From NCBI GenBank assembly GCA_008668455.1, contig RQCD01000023.1, positions 1 through 17,099 of the forward strand: a DNA stretch of 17,099 nt. The letters run 5' to 3'. The number at the start of each line of letters is the position of its first letter. Position 1 is the first letter of the stretch. The translations under genes and the position numbers were made by a program. Source of the stretch: Clostridia bacterium (GTDB lineage Bacteria > Bacillota > Clostridia > UBA1381). Positions 7,590 through 16,300 of the stretch are shown here, one piece after another. The notes beneath the pieces were generated by a model that was not told the origin of the DNA, made no database searches, and saw only the letters and a program-made list of their open reading frames with translations.

Positions 7590-7633
7590 CCTTTTAAAAT
7601 GATTGAAAAATAGAATTGGGAGGATATGAAAAA

Positions 7634-9256
7634 ATGGCAACAAAATATATTTTTGTGACCGGAGGAGTTGTTTCCGGACTGGGAAAGGGGATCACTGCGG
7701 CGTCTTTAGGACGGCTCTTAAAAGCACGCGGCTATCATGTCACAATGCAGAAATTTGACCCTTATATCAACATGGACCCCGGAACAATGAGTCCTTATCA
7801 GCACGGTGAAGTGTTTGTGACCGATGATGGTGCGGAAACAGATTTGGATTTAGGACATTATGAGCGTTTTATTGATGAAAATCTGAGCATAAATTCCAAC
7901 GTTACCACAGGTAAAATCTATTGGAATGTTATCACCAAGGAGCGCCGCGGTGACTATGAGGGAAAAACCGTTCAGGTGATTCCGCATATTACAAACGAAA
8001 TCAAATCCAGAGTTTACCGCGTGGCAAACCAGGAGCAGACCGATATTGTAATTACAGAAATCGGAGGAACAGTCGGCGATATTGAAAGCACACCGTATTT
8101 AGAAGCGATCCGCCAGGTTGCAACTGAGGTAGGCAGAGAAAACTGTATCTACATACATTTAACACTGGTTCCCTGTATCACAACCTCCGGAGAGCAAAAA
8201 TCCAAACCGACTCAGCACAGCGTGAAAGAGCTTTTGAGCCTTGGAATTCAGCCGGATATGGTTGTTCTCCGTACTGAAAAGCCGCTGGAGGATGGTATTA
8301 CCGACAAAATTGCTCTTTTCTGTAACATTGACAAGGACTGCGTTATCCCGAATCTTGATTTGGACACGCTCTATGAGGTTCCGCTCGCTTTGGAGGAGGA
8401 AGGCTTTGCAAGGGTTGTCTGCCGCCGGTTAGGCTTAGAGGATCGCAAGCCGGATTTGGGCGACTGGAAGAAGATGGTCAGCGTTGTAAAAGATTTGATG
8501 AACGGCGAAAAGGACGAGGTGACAATTTCCTTAGTCGGAAAATACGTTGCCCTGCACGACGCTTACATCAGTATTGTAGAAGCCTTAAAGCATGGCGGAA
8601 TTGAAAACTACTGCAATGTAAATATCAATTGGGTGGATTCTGAAAAGTTAACACCGGAAGCTGCGGACAAGCTCCTTGCCGGATCAGACGGTATTTTAGT
8701 TCCGGGCGGCTTTGGCGACCGAGGAATTGAGGGAATGGTTAATGCAGCACACTATGCGCGCACAAACAATATCCCCTATTTCGGAATCTGCCTGGGCATG
8801 CAGATTTTAGTAATTGAGTATGCAAGAAACGTGTTAGGCTTTACTGGAGCGAACAGTTCTGAGCTGAATCCGGAAACAGCATATCCGGTGATTGATTTGA
8901 TGCCGGAGCAGCAGGATGTGGAAAATCTCGGCGGAACAATGCGCCTGGGTCTTTATCCCTGCAAGCTGACTGCCGGTACGCTCGGAAAGGAAATCTATCA
9001 GGAGGATTTAATTTACGAACGTCACCGCCACCGTTATGAATTTAATAACGAATACCGCAAGCAAATGACCGACGCAGGGCTTGTGATCTGCGGACAGTCT
9101 CCGAATGACCGTCTGGTGGAAATGGTGGAGGATCCTAAAAATCTGTGGCATCTGGGCGTACAGTTCCATCCGGAATTTAAATCCCGTCCCAACCGTGCAC
9201 ATCCGCTTTTCCGTTCCTTTATTCATGCGGCTTTGGAAAATAAGAAAAAGAATTAA
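7634..9256 (+). CDS. pyrG: CTP synthase
   Basis: The product has 540 residues, matching the family (about 530-550). It converts UTP, ATP and glutamine to CTP, the last step of pyrimidine nucleotide synthesis. The amidoligase domain starts KYIFVTGGVVSGLGKG (4-19, P-loop) with the DDGAETDLDLGHYERF signature at 64-79 and EIGGTVGDIES at 142-152. The C-terminal class I glutamine amidotransferase domain has PGGFGDRG (357-364), the nucleophile Cys386 in FGICLGMQ, and His512 and Glu514 in FHPEF. All catalytic residues are intact. I chose ATG 7634, with GGGAGG about ten bases upstream, because family members begin M-x-x-K-Y-I-F-V-T-G-G. The gap after the aminotransferase is 44 bases with no clear promoter or terminator, so it is probably in the same transcript. 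Confidence 0.98.
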   Translation: MATKYIFVTGGVVSGLGKGITAASLGRLLKARGYHVTMQKFDPYINMDPGTMSPYQHGEVFVTDDGAETDLDLGHYERFIDENLSINSNVTTGKIYWNVITKERRGDYEGKTVQVIPHITNEIKSRVYRVANQEQTDIVITEIGGTVGDIESTPYLEAIRQVATEVGRENCIYIHLTLVPCITTSGEQKSKPTQHSVKELLSLGIQPDMVVLRTEKPLEDGITDKIALFCNIDKDCVIPNLDLDTLYEVPLALEEEGFARVVCRRLGLEDRKPDLGDWKKMVSVVKDLMNGEKDEVTISLVGKYVALHDAYISIVEALKHGGIENYCNVNINWVDSEKLTPEAADKLLAGSDGILVPGGFGDRGIEGMVNAAHYARTNNIPYFGICLGMQILVIEYARNVLGFTGANSSELNPETAYPVIDLMPEQQDVENLGGTMRLGLYPCKLTAGTLGKEIYQEDLIYERHRHRYEFNNEYRKQMTDAGLVICGQSPNDRLVEMVEDPKNLWHLGVQFHPEFKSRPNRAHPLFRSFIHAALENKKKN

Positions 9257-9263
9257 TTGTTTG

Positions 9264-9292
9264 GAGGATGTCAGAAAAGGCATCCTCTTTTT
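9264..9292 (+). terminator. Intrinsic terminator of pyrG
   Basis: The stem GAGGATG (9264-9270) pairs with CATCCTC (9281-9287) across a ten-base loop and is followed by five T's. It begins seven bases after the pyrG stop. Confidence 0.8.
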
Positions 9293-9297
9293 GATTG

Positions 9298-9350
9298 GAC
9301 AATCCCTCAGTCAGCAAAGCTGACTGAGGGATTGTCATTTTAATTTTTTT
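9298..9350 (+). terminator. Second hairpin terminator between convergent pyrG and araC (inverted repeat)
   Basis: A perfect 18-bp stem (9298-9315 with 9319-9336, GACAATCCCTCAGTCAGC and its complement) has an AAA loop and is followed by ATTTTAATTTTTTT. It backs up the pyrG terminator. The araC stop codon lies inside its T tail. The outer bases match those of the inverted repeat at 1622-1660, so it may belong to a dispersed repeat family. Confidence 0.75.
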
Positions 9351-10110
9351 CCTCCAAATATTCCCTCGGCGTTTTTCCGGATTGTTTTCGGAACACGCGG
9401 TTAAAGCTTCGGATTGAACCAAAGCCGCTTTCTAAGGCAATTTCAGTCAGGTTTTTTTCCCTTTTCTCCATCTGCTCACATGCATATTCAAACCGATAGC
9501 TATTTAAAAACTCCCGGAAATGAACTGAAAAATATGTATAAAACAAGGTTGAAAAATAATGATATTCATATCCTAAAGCCTTTGCAATCTCAGCAAGTGT
9601 CAGATTTTCCCGGAAATGCTGATCAATATAGGAGAGTATCTGAAAAATCAGGTCTGCCTCCTCCCTGCTCGGCAGTTTTTCCGCATATCTTTCACACGCT
9701 GCACAGGCAAGATACAGGCATCCAATCCGCTCAAACAAATCTGTCTCCGGTTTTAGAAACAGCTGATCGCACAAACAACTCCACACCCTCTCCGGACAGA
9801 AAAAGGGCGAAAAGCACACGCCACGCAGTTTTTTTGAAAATGCCGGAATATGATCCTCTGAAAACACACCAACCCAAATTTTTGACGAATTTTTATAAAC
9901 GGTAAAGCTATGCGGTTCATTCGGCGGCACAATCAGCATTTCCCCCTCTGTAAGCGTTTTTTCAAGGTGTGCCGTTTTTACCCACACCTCTCCTTTTACA
10001 ACACTGATCAATTCATAATTCCGGTGGAAGTGCATTTTATACATCGTTCTGTGATATAAATATCCGTTATAGTTATAATTTCCGGTTGAATTAGTCGGCT
10101 GATGAAACAT
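9340..10110 (-). CDS. AraC-family transcriptional regulator with cupin sensor domain
   Basis: The product has 256 residues. The N-terminal half is a cupin-type sensor (about 10-90) with HFHRNYELISVVKGE at 27-41, then GEMLIVPPNEPHSF. The C-terminal half carries two helix-turn-helix motifs (about 170-191 and 220-240), ending in the family signature SFNRVFRKQSGKTPREYLEE. Such regulators usually sense a sugar or small metabolite and activate a neighbouring operon. The gene is divergent from the glycyl-radical activase gene, with overlapping promoters, so that system is its likely target. The glycosidase genes nearby make a carbohydrate-derived ligand plausible (inference). GGGAGGAG lies four bases before the ATG. 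Confidence 0.93.
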   Translation of the reverse strand: MFHQPTNSTGNYNYNGYLYHRTMYKMHFHRNYELISVVKGEVWVKTAHLEKTLTEGEMLIVPPNEPHSFTVYKNSSKIWVGVFSEDHIPAFSKKLRGVCFSPFFCPERVWSCLCDQLFLKPETDLFERIGCLYLACAACERYAEKLPSREEADLIFQILSYIDQHFRENLTLAEIAKALGYEYHYFSTLFYTYFSVHFREFLNSYRFEYACEQMEKREKNLTEIALESGFGSIRSFNRVFRKQSGKTPREYLEEKN

Positions 10111-10141
10111 AAAACTCCTCCCATCTTAACTTTTGTCTATT

Positions 10142-10170
10142 ATTTTATAACATATTGCTTGTTTTGTCAA
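10142..10170 (-). promoter_or_regulatory. Promoter of the araC-type gene
   Basis: On the minus strand a perfect TTGACA (10170-10165) and TAAAAT (10147-10142) are 17 bases apart. It overlaps the divergent activase promoter, so the two cannot easily be occupied together. Confidence 0.7.
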
Positions 10171-10187
10171 GCTATTTATCATAAAAT
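10159..10187 (+). promoter_or_regulatory. Promoter of the activase/glycyl radical enzyme operon
   Basis: TTGTTT (10159-10164) and TAAAAT (10182-10187) are 17 bases apart. The predicted start is about 13 bases before the activase ATG. Confidence 0.6.
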
Positions 10188-10206
10188 AAAAGAAAAAGAG
10201 GCGGTG

Positions 10207-11058
10207 ATGATTATGAATGGAATTGTCTTTTCCATTGAGGAATTTTCAATTTATGACGGTCCGGGTATCCGTACCACAGTTTTTTTAAAAGGATGTCCGC
10301 TCCGGTGCAGCTGGTGTCACAATCCGGAAGGGCAATCCGGAAAAAGTGAGATTGTCCGCAGTCCGAACGGCTGTCTGCATTGCGGTGCATGTGAAAAATA
10401 TGCAGTAAAAAAAAACGGAAAGGCAGTTTATTCAGAAGAAAGCATCCGGCATTGTCCGCGAAAACTTCTTCGCATTTCCGGAGAGATGTATACTGCCGAC
10501 TCTCTGATTGAGCGAATCATGCAAAACGAAATCATTTTAAAGGACGGCGGAGGGGTAACGTTCTCCGGAGGCGAGCCGCTTATGCAGCATGAATTTCTCA
10601 CTCTATGCCTGAGAAAGCTCCGAAACCGCCTGCATACTGCAATCCAGACAAGCGGCTATTGCAAACCGGAAATATTTTCAGAAGTTCTTGACTTAGCTGA
10701 CTATTTCCTGTTTGATTTAAAACTCGCCGATCCGGAGCGCCACCTCCGGTACACAGGAGTCTCAAACGAATGGATTTTAGAAAACTTTCATAGCCTGGTA
10801 TCCTCCAAAAAACCATTCACTGTCCGGATTCCGCTGATTCCCGGTGTAACCGATACAGAAGAAAACTTATCCGGTATCATCCAAATCATGTGCCGGGAGC
10901 AGGTTTTTTATGCGGAGCTGCTCCCCTATAACAAGCTTGCCGGCAGCAAATATCCACTTTGCGGCAGACGCTATCAGCCGGATTTTGACCCGGAGCAGCC
11001 GCCAAACCCACATTCCGAGCTATTTTTACAGCATGGAATCAAAATTAAAATTTTATAA
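10207..11058 (+). CDS. Glycyl-radical-enzyme activating protein (radical SAM, PflA family)
   Basis: The product has 283 residues from ATG 10207. It would use S-adenosylmethionine and a [4Fe-4S] cluster to place a glycyl radical on its partner enzyme. SIYDGPGIRTTVFLKGC leads to the radical-SAM motif CxxxCxxC (Cys30, Cys34, Cys37), followed by a ferredoxin-like insert with Cys56, Cys59, Cys62 and Cys83 (CP). Only one extra cluster seems possible; many activases of this family carry two. GGGVTFSGGEPLMQ (114-127) holds the SAM-binding GGEP motif. GAGG lies five bases before the ATG; an in-frame ATG at 10213 is possible. A longer open frame back to 10102 is unlikely because it would overlap the promoter and lacks a binding site. 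The partner gene follows at once but is truncated, so this activase has no intact substrate in the window. Confidence 0.92.
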   Translation: MIMNGIVFSIEEFSIYDGPGIRTTVFLKGCPLRCSWCHNPEGQSGKSEIVRSPNGCLHCGACEKYAVKKNGKAVYSEESIRHCPRKLLRISGEMYTADSLIERIMQNEIILKDGGGVTFSGGEPLMQHEFLTLCLRKLRNRLHTAIQTSGYCKPEIFSEVLDLADYFLFDLKLADPERHLRYTGVSNEWILENFHSLVSSKKPFTVRIPLIPGVTDTEENLSGIIQIMCREQVFYAELLPYNKLAGSKYPLCGRRYQPDFDPEQPPNPHSELFLQHGIKIKIL

Positions 11059-11074
11059 AGAAAGAGGGATTTTT

Positions 11075-11866
11075 ATGACAGAACGCGTGAATACACTTTT
11101 AGAATTTTTAAAAAGCAAGGAGTATCGGAAAGCAAGAAAGCATTTGGATTACATTGAATTTTTAGATTTTCACGATCCGCTTGCTCATGCAGAAAATTTC
11201 CGCCGGGTACTTGCAGAGGAAACACCGGTTTTATGGGAAAACGACCGGTTTGGATTTCACCGGAGTACTGATCTGACGCTTCCCAGCTGGTACGGCAATG
11301 TGACACCCGGCTATGACCGGATATTAGCCAGCGGCTTTTGCCACATACTTTCGCAAATCCACGAAAGAATCCAAAGGGCAGAAAATCCGCAAAAAGCTGA
11401 TTTTGGAAAAGCAATGGAAGAAGAACTCAACCTTGCAATTTCTTATGCGAAAAAATATGCTTTATTTGCAAAAAAACAAGGAAATGATGTGCTATCCTGC
11501 GCTATCTGTAACGTCTTAGAGCGTGGTGCAAGGGATTTTTATGAGGCTTGTGTTTTTTTGAAATTGATCATATTTTCCTTACGCTCCAGCTTCACCATTC
11601 ATCTGACTCTCGGTCGCTTTGACCAGTATATGTATCCATTTTATGAAGCATCCAGACAAAATGGAGCCACTGATGAAGAAATTTTTGAATTGCTTGAAGA
11701 ATTCTTCATATCGCTGAATTTTGACACCGATCTTTATCCTGGCATTCAGCAAGGAGATGACGGTCAGAGTATGGTTTTGGGCGGCTATGATTCAGACGGA
11801 AATGACCAATATAATCCGCTGTCCGAGTTATGCATGAGGGCATCCTTAGAGCTATTTTTGATTTAA
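11075..11866 (+). pseudogene. Glycyl radical enzyme (pyruvate formate-lyase-like), N-terminal third only
   Basis: The remnant has 263 residues; the family usually has 700-800. The segment TLGRFDQYMYPFYEASRQ (178-195), followed by DLYPGIQQGDDGQSMVLGG (219-237), is typical of the PFL-like barrel. The frame stops at residue 263 just after ELCMRASLELFLI, where relatives normally continue with I-D-P and then carry the catalytic cysteine and the C-terminal glycyl radical loop. Both are lost, so the product cannot be active. The start is good: GAGGGA lies six bases before ATG 11075, and the activase stop is 16 bases upstream. The part before GRFDQ is about 180 residues, shorter than in many members. 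The stop overlaps the end of the opposing truncated glycosidase. Substrate class cannot be assigned because the active-site half is missing. Confidence 0.88.
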
Positions 11867-13291
11867 AACACTGATATCACCATATCGATCTTTCAAAAAT
11901 TCCTGAAAATCAGGGAGAAAGTAATTTGCAAAAATGCCAATATCAAATGCCGATTCATTCGTTAAAATGATATTTCCAAGCGCTGAAGCATACGGACTTT
12001 CCGAAATCATCTTTCCAAGCGTTCTTAAATAATCTTCAATAACCTCTTTTGCCTTTGGATGCTCGATATTAAATTTTATAAATTCACCCGTTTTCCAGCT
12101 CCCGTCGCTGTTTTTTGCATATAGCGCCGTGTCATTTTCATATCCTGCGATCACTGGGAAATAGTGCGGTGAAATCAATAGCGACAGGGAAACGTTATTC
12201 TCCTTTGCCGCTTTCAAAGCATTTAAAACCGACTGCATCCAGTATGGATTCATATTGGAGGTTGCCTCCTCCTCAAAGCCCGGATTGGAAAGCAGGTTCT
12301 TTGAATCTCCTGTCTTTTGCAAATTCGCATCATCCAGATAAAATAGGTCTGCCCTGCCGGAAACCATAATTTCAACGTCAATCCGATTGACGGTCGGTCG
12401 GAATGTGTAGCTTTTCTTGCGCCAATTACTTCCCCAATAGCCTGCGTCAATATCGCATCCGGCAATCCAGGCTATATTTTCATTTCCATAGATATTGATC
12501 TTCGATAGTCCGGAAATACTGCCTTTTGCATAAAAAGACAACTCATATTCCTTTCCTGCCTCTACCGATACAGTCTGTCTTAGAGAAAACGTTCCGTTTG
12601 CAGTTGGTTTTTCGATCCGAATTGCATAATCTCCGTCAATTTCTTCTCTTTGATAGCTGATATTGCTGCCATTTGCCTTTGACACCCAATTCTTTGCAAC
12701 ATTGATCGTGTAGCCTGTGGAGGGGCCGATCTCAATGATCGAATTTTCAGCCCCCAGCGCCGCTATGTCAGCCTGAGTAAACCGGCTGTTTTCATTTTTT
12801 GCATAGCCGACAGAAAAAAGCGCCTCTCCGTTTTGATCACGCAGGATTCCATCCTCCGAAACTCTTACGTTGCTTAAATCATACGTTCCGATATCCTCAG
12901 GCTGCTTTTCTCCGGCTAAATATGCTGTGAGATTTTCGCGTGTTTTTTGGCACATGCTTGTCAGTGCCGTTTCATTATATTTTAAAATATCCTCTAATTC
13001 GCATTTTTGTGCAGTACATTTTTTTCCGCAGCGACTCCCGGATGCCTCGCACTGATTTTTTTTCTTTTCATCCTGGAGCATATAATCATTGGAGATGTAC
13101 CATTGGAGAATATGATAGCTTTCTTTTTCATATGCAGGGTCTATTCCTCGGCTCTCACACTGTGAAAGCAGATTCCCTACCTCTGCCGTCTCAGCTTTTA
13201 AAAAGTTTTCATACTGGTACTGCGTTTCTGCAAAAGCAGTAAGCTGCGGCATCAAAGCCACAGTAAGAATCCATGCTAAAATTTTTTTCAT
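11852..13291 (-). pseudogene. Secreted GH42-like glycosidase paralogue, 3'-truncated
   Basis: The product has 479 residues. A signal peptide (1-20, MKKILAWILTVALMPQLTAFA) is followed by a helical module (about 28-130), a beta-sandwich carbohydrate-binding-like domain (about 195-330) and the start of a TIM-barrel. It is clearly a paralogue of the next gene upstream. Shared blocks include QCESRGIDPAYEK against QCEKKGINPQYEK, TRENLTAYLAGEK against TKERLNSYLSGEK, and NLLSNPGFE against NLIPDSGFE. The putative acid/base glutamate is Glu446 (TNES). It stops at YGDISVLNQK, where the paralogue continues for about 610 residues with the rest of the catalytic barrel and the SLH anchors. It is therefore probably inactive. 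A four-cysteine insert (Cys81, 88, 92, 97) is absent from the paralogue. AGGTG lies eight bases before the ATG. It is 63 bases downstream of the larger gene. Confidence 0.8.
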
Positions 13292-13316
13292 TTCTTTTCA
13301 CCTCTGAGACAGTGCC

Positions 13317-13347
13317 TGCATATCCGCCCATATTGGGCGGATATGCA
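13317..13347 (-). repeat. Perfect hairpin between the two glycosidase genes
   Basis: A 14-bp perfect stem (13317-13330 with 13334-13347, TGCATATCCGCCCA and complement) has a three-base loop. It begins seven bases after the stop of the large glycosidase gene. No T tract follows on either strand, so it is more likely a processing or mRNA-stabilising element, or a U-tract-less terminator, than a classic one. Confidence 0.6.
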
Positions 13348-13354
13348 AAACAAC

Positions 13355-16300
13355 CTATTGCTTCACTAACTTCCGGTAACGGAGAATAACAGATGCAACC
13401 TCTGCTCTTGTCAATCCGTTCTCCGGACGGAAGCTGCCGTCCTCATATCCGGAAAGAAGTCCTGCTCCGGACGCTTTTCCGACAGCCTCCTGATTTTTGA
13501 TCTGTGCCTGATCCTTAAACCTTTCTCCTGTTTGAGAAAGGACTCCCTTTCTGCTCTCCACGGCACGAATCAGCATCTCTGCCATTTCGTCTCTTGTAAT
13601 GACCTCGTTCGGACGGAAATTTTCTCTGTCAATCACACCGGCAGAAAGTCCTGCTGCAACTGCGTCTGCATACCACGCGTCGGTGGATACATCCGCAATC
13701 TGATTACGGTACTGACCGGAGAAATTTCCGGTGCGCATCAGGAGAGACAGAAATTCTGCACGTGTGATTTCACGGTTCGGCTCATAGCGGGTTTCTGTCA
13801 TACCACTGACAATGCCGTCCCGGTGCAGGGTCTGAATGGTATCCTCTGCCCAGTTTCCGATGGTGTCTAAGAACGAATCACCCTCCCAGTCCGCTGCTAA
13901 CAGAATCGGCTTTAAATACTCTGCCTGAATGTCTCCGTCCACCTTTTCCTTGGAACGAAGTTCTGTAAAGCCTGTAACTTCCTTTCCGTTTACCAGTACT
14001 TTCAGTTTTTTCTCCTCGTTTTTCCAATTTGCAATGTTGATCAAAAGCTTTCCGTCATAAATGGTGTAGGTGTATTCTACATCATAAACCTCCCGGTTTG
14101 TTTCGGCATCCACCAGTGTGACATACTTTAAGCCTGCCTTGTCGATTGCCTGGTTGATCGTCTGATAAATCTCCTCCACACTGCCCTCGGTTAAGCCTTG
14201 CTTAAACCGGTCAGATTCTGCCTGCACAAAGTCTGCGTGTGCATAAATGTAGTCCACCAGCTCCGGATCACTCTCACCAAATGCGACATTATTTTTGAGT
14301 GAGTTCTTTCCGATGATAACAACCTTTCCGCCTTGCTCAATGTACTGCTTAATTGCCTCTAAGGTCTCTTTTCTTACATATTGACACTGCGGAATTAAGA
14401 GCAGCTTCGTATCAAAAATACCGGAAATATTATTTTCCGAAACATACTTCACTTTCTTTCCGGAGAATACCGTTGCCTCATAGGCATAATACTGGCATCC
14501 CGGATAGGACAGCGTATGTACCGCAGATGCATTGGAATACAGGATTCCAATATCGCGCTTTTCCTTTTGCAGCGCCTCAATTTCGTAGGAAAGCCGCATC
14601 AGGTCAAGTCCTGCCTCTCCGGTTTTTACAATCGCATCCGGTCGGCATTTGATACTGCCGTTCGTTTCAACTTCTTCCTCACGGCTGTCCCACAGCCAGA
14701 GTTCGGTTTGTCCGCGGTAATGTACTGCACCCTGCCATAAGTCGTTTGCGACAAAGTAGGCAAGATTATCATCATAGTTCTTTCCGGAATCTTTCAGCAC
14801 ATGATCCTCGCCGTTGATAATCGGCGCCCAGTTTGTACTTGCCATGTAGTCATACCACTGCATTTTGACCAGTCTGCCCTTATCCCAATCCAGGTAGGAA
14901 TATGCGTCACAGCCGTTAATATTGAATACATCTGCATAAGCGTCTAAGCCTGTTCCGTTCGTCTGATAAGCATACATATGAATGTCGCCGTAATCCTCGT
15001 TATAGTCCATAATCTTCGTATAAATCGGAATATCCGGCAGATATTCATGAATGATATTTGCCGCAAACCGGTGGAAATCTGCTAATTCCCAATCGCTGTA
15101 TTCATCAAAATCCACTGCAAGCGGCTCTTTTGCTGTATATGAGGTTGGGTAACCGATATCCTCAAAGCTTGGATAAGATGAACCATACGAAGCGTTTAAC
15201 GCTTCAATGGATCCATACTTATTCAAAAGCCAATTCCGGAAACGCGGAAGATATAATTCCGGAACCTTATAGGTATTAATCTGTACCTCGTTTGCCAGGT
15301 CAAAGGAATTAATACAGGTCTGATCCTTTAAATTTTCCATCAGACAACGCAGATACTCCTCCACAATTTCCCGGAATTTCGGACTTGCAAAGTTCACCAC
15401 GTTAAATCCGTTCGACTGCATAAAGATTTCCGGATACCGGTCAAACAGGAACTGCGGAATGATGTGTCCTAAAGTAATTAAAACATCCACACTTTGGTTA
15501 TTCTCTGCGGCGCTTTCAAATCTCGAAAGATCCATCGGCGTCGTCCGGACATAATATCCTTTTTCAAAGAACTCCTCCGGAACATCTTCAAAGCCGCTGT
15601 CCGGAATCAGGTTTTCTTCTGTTCCCTCCTCGACCAAAGAGATATTATCGTAATAAACTGCCGTTGACTTCCGATCCATGATATGGTCAAAGGTAACCTC
15701 TGTCTGATTTTCTCCGGTAGTAAAGGTTTCGGTATACTGCGTCCAATCAGTTGTGCCGGAAATGATATGCGTTTTTCCGCCGGAAATACTCCATTTTAAA
15801 TCTCCGCAATCCACCGACTTTGCCCAAAAGCTATAGGTATAAGTTGTTCCGGGCTTTAGAGTCGGGCAATAGGTTCTGATATGGCGGTAGCTGCCTGACG
15901 CTGCGTCGTTGGTTTTGGAGATTTTATAAGAATATTTTCCCTCATAAGCCTCCTCCTCTGTCCGTACCGCCTCACCGGTGACATTATTCGGCCAGTGTGC
16001 AGAAATCGCCTCGCAGTTATTTGCACTCATAATCACACTTCCCAGTGTGTATTCCAGAGCGATTGCATTTGCGCCCACCTTCGGCATATCGGTAATACCG
16101 CTGTCTATCAATGGGAAGTGCAGCAAATATCCGGTCATAACCACCGGTCTGTTTTCAAAAATACCGTCCCAAACGGTGTCCCCATAGAACATACTGCCCT
16201 GAATCTTCAAATCACTGGTCTGATAAACAGGAGCAGTGATGGCTGTTTTTTCTCCGGAGAGATAGGAATTTAACCGTTCCTTTGTATTTTCGTAGATTTC

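Larger units (their letters stand above)
10142..10187. promoter_or_regulatory. Symmetric operator-like dyad spanning both divergent promoters
   Basis: ATTTTAT (10142-10148) with ATAAAAT (10181-10187), and GCTTG (10157-10161) with CAAGC (10168-10172), are inverted repeats sharing one centre at 10164.5. The outer arms are the two -10 boxes. The inner arms overlap the end of each promoter's -35 region. This is a likely binding site for the adjacent AraC-family protein. Confidence 0.5.

Noticed and set aside
7616..7633. TTG start for pyrG at 7616
   Set aside because: This would place the GGGAGG binding site inside the gene. CTP synthases start at the M-x-x-K-Y-I-F motif, which begins at 7634.
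7590..7633. pyrG attenuator or reiterative-transcription leader as in Bacillus
   Set aside because: The gap is only 44 bases, with no hairpin plus T tract and no clear promoter, so simple co-transcription is more likely.
10102..10206. N-terminal extension of the activase starting at 10102
   Set aside because: It would overlap the start of the araC gene and cover both promoters; the extra residues do not resemble the family; the GAGG site points to 10207.
10910..11074. Glycyl radical enzyme start at 10910
   Set aside because: This stretch lies inside the activase gene in another frame and has no family similarity. The RBS-preceded ATG at 11075 matches a normal start.
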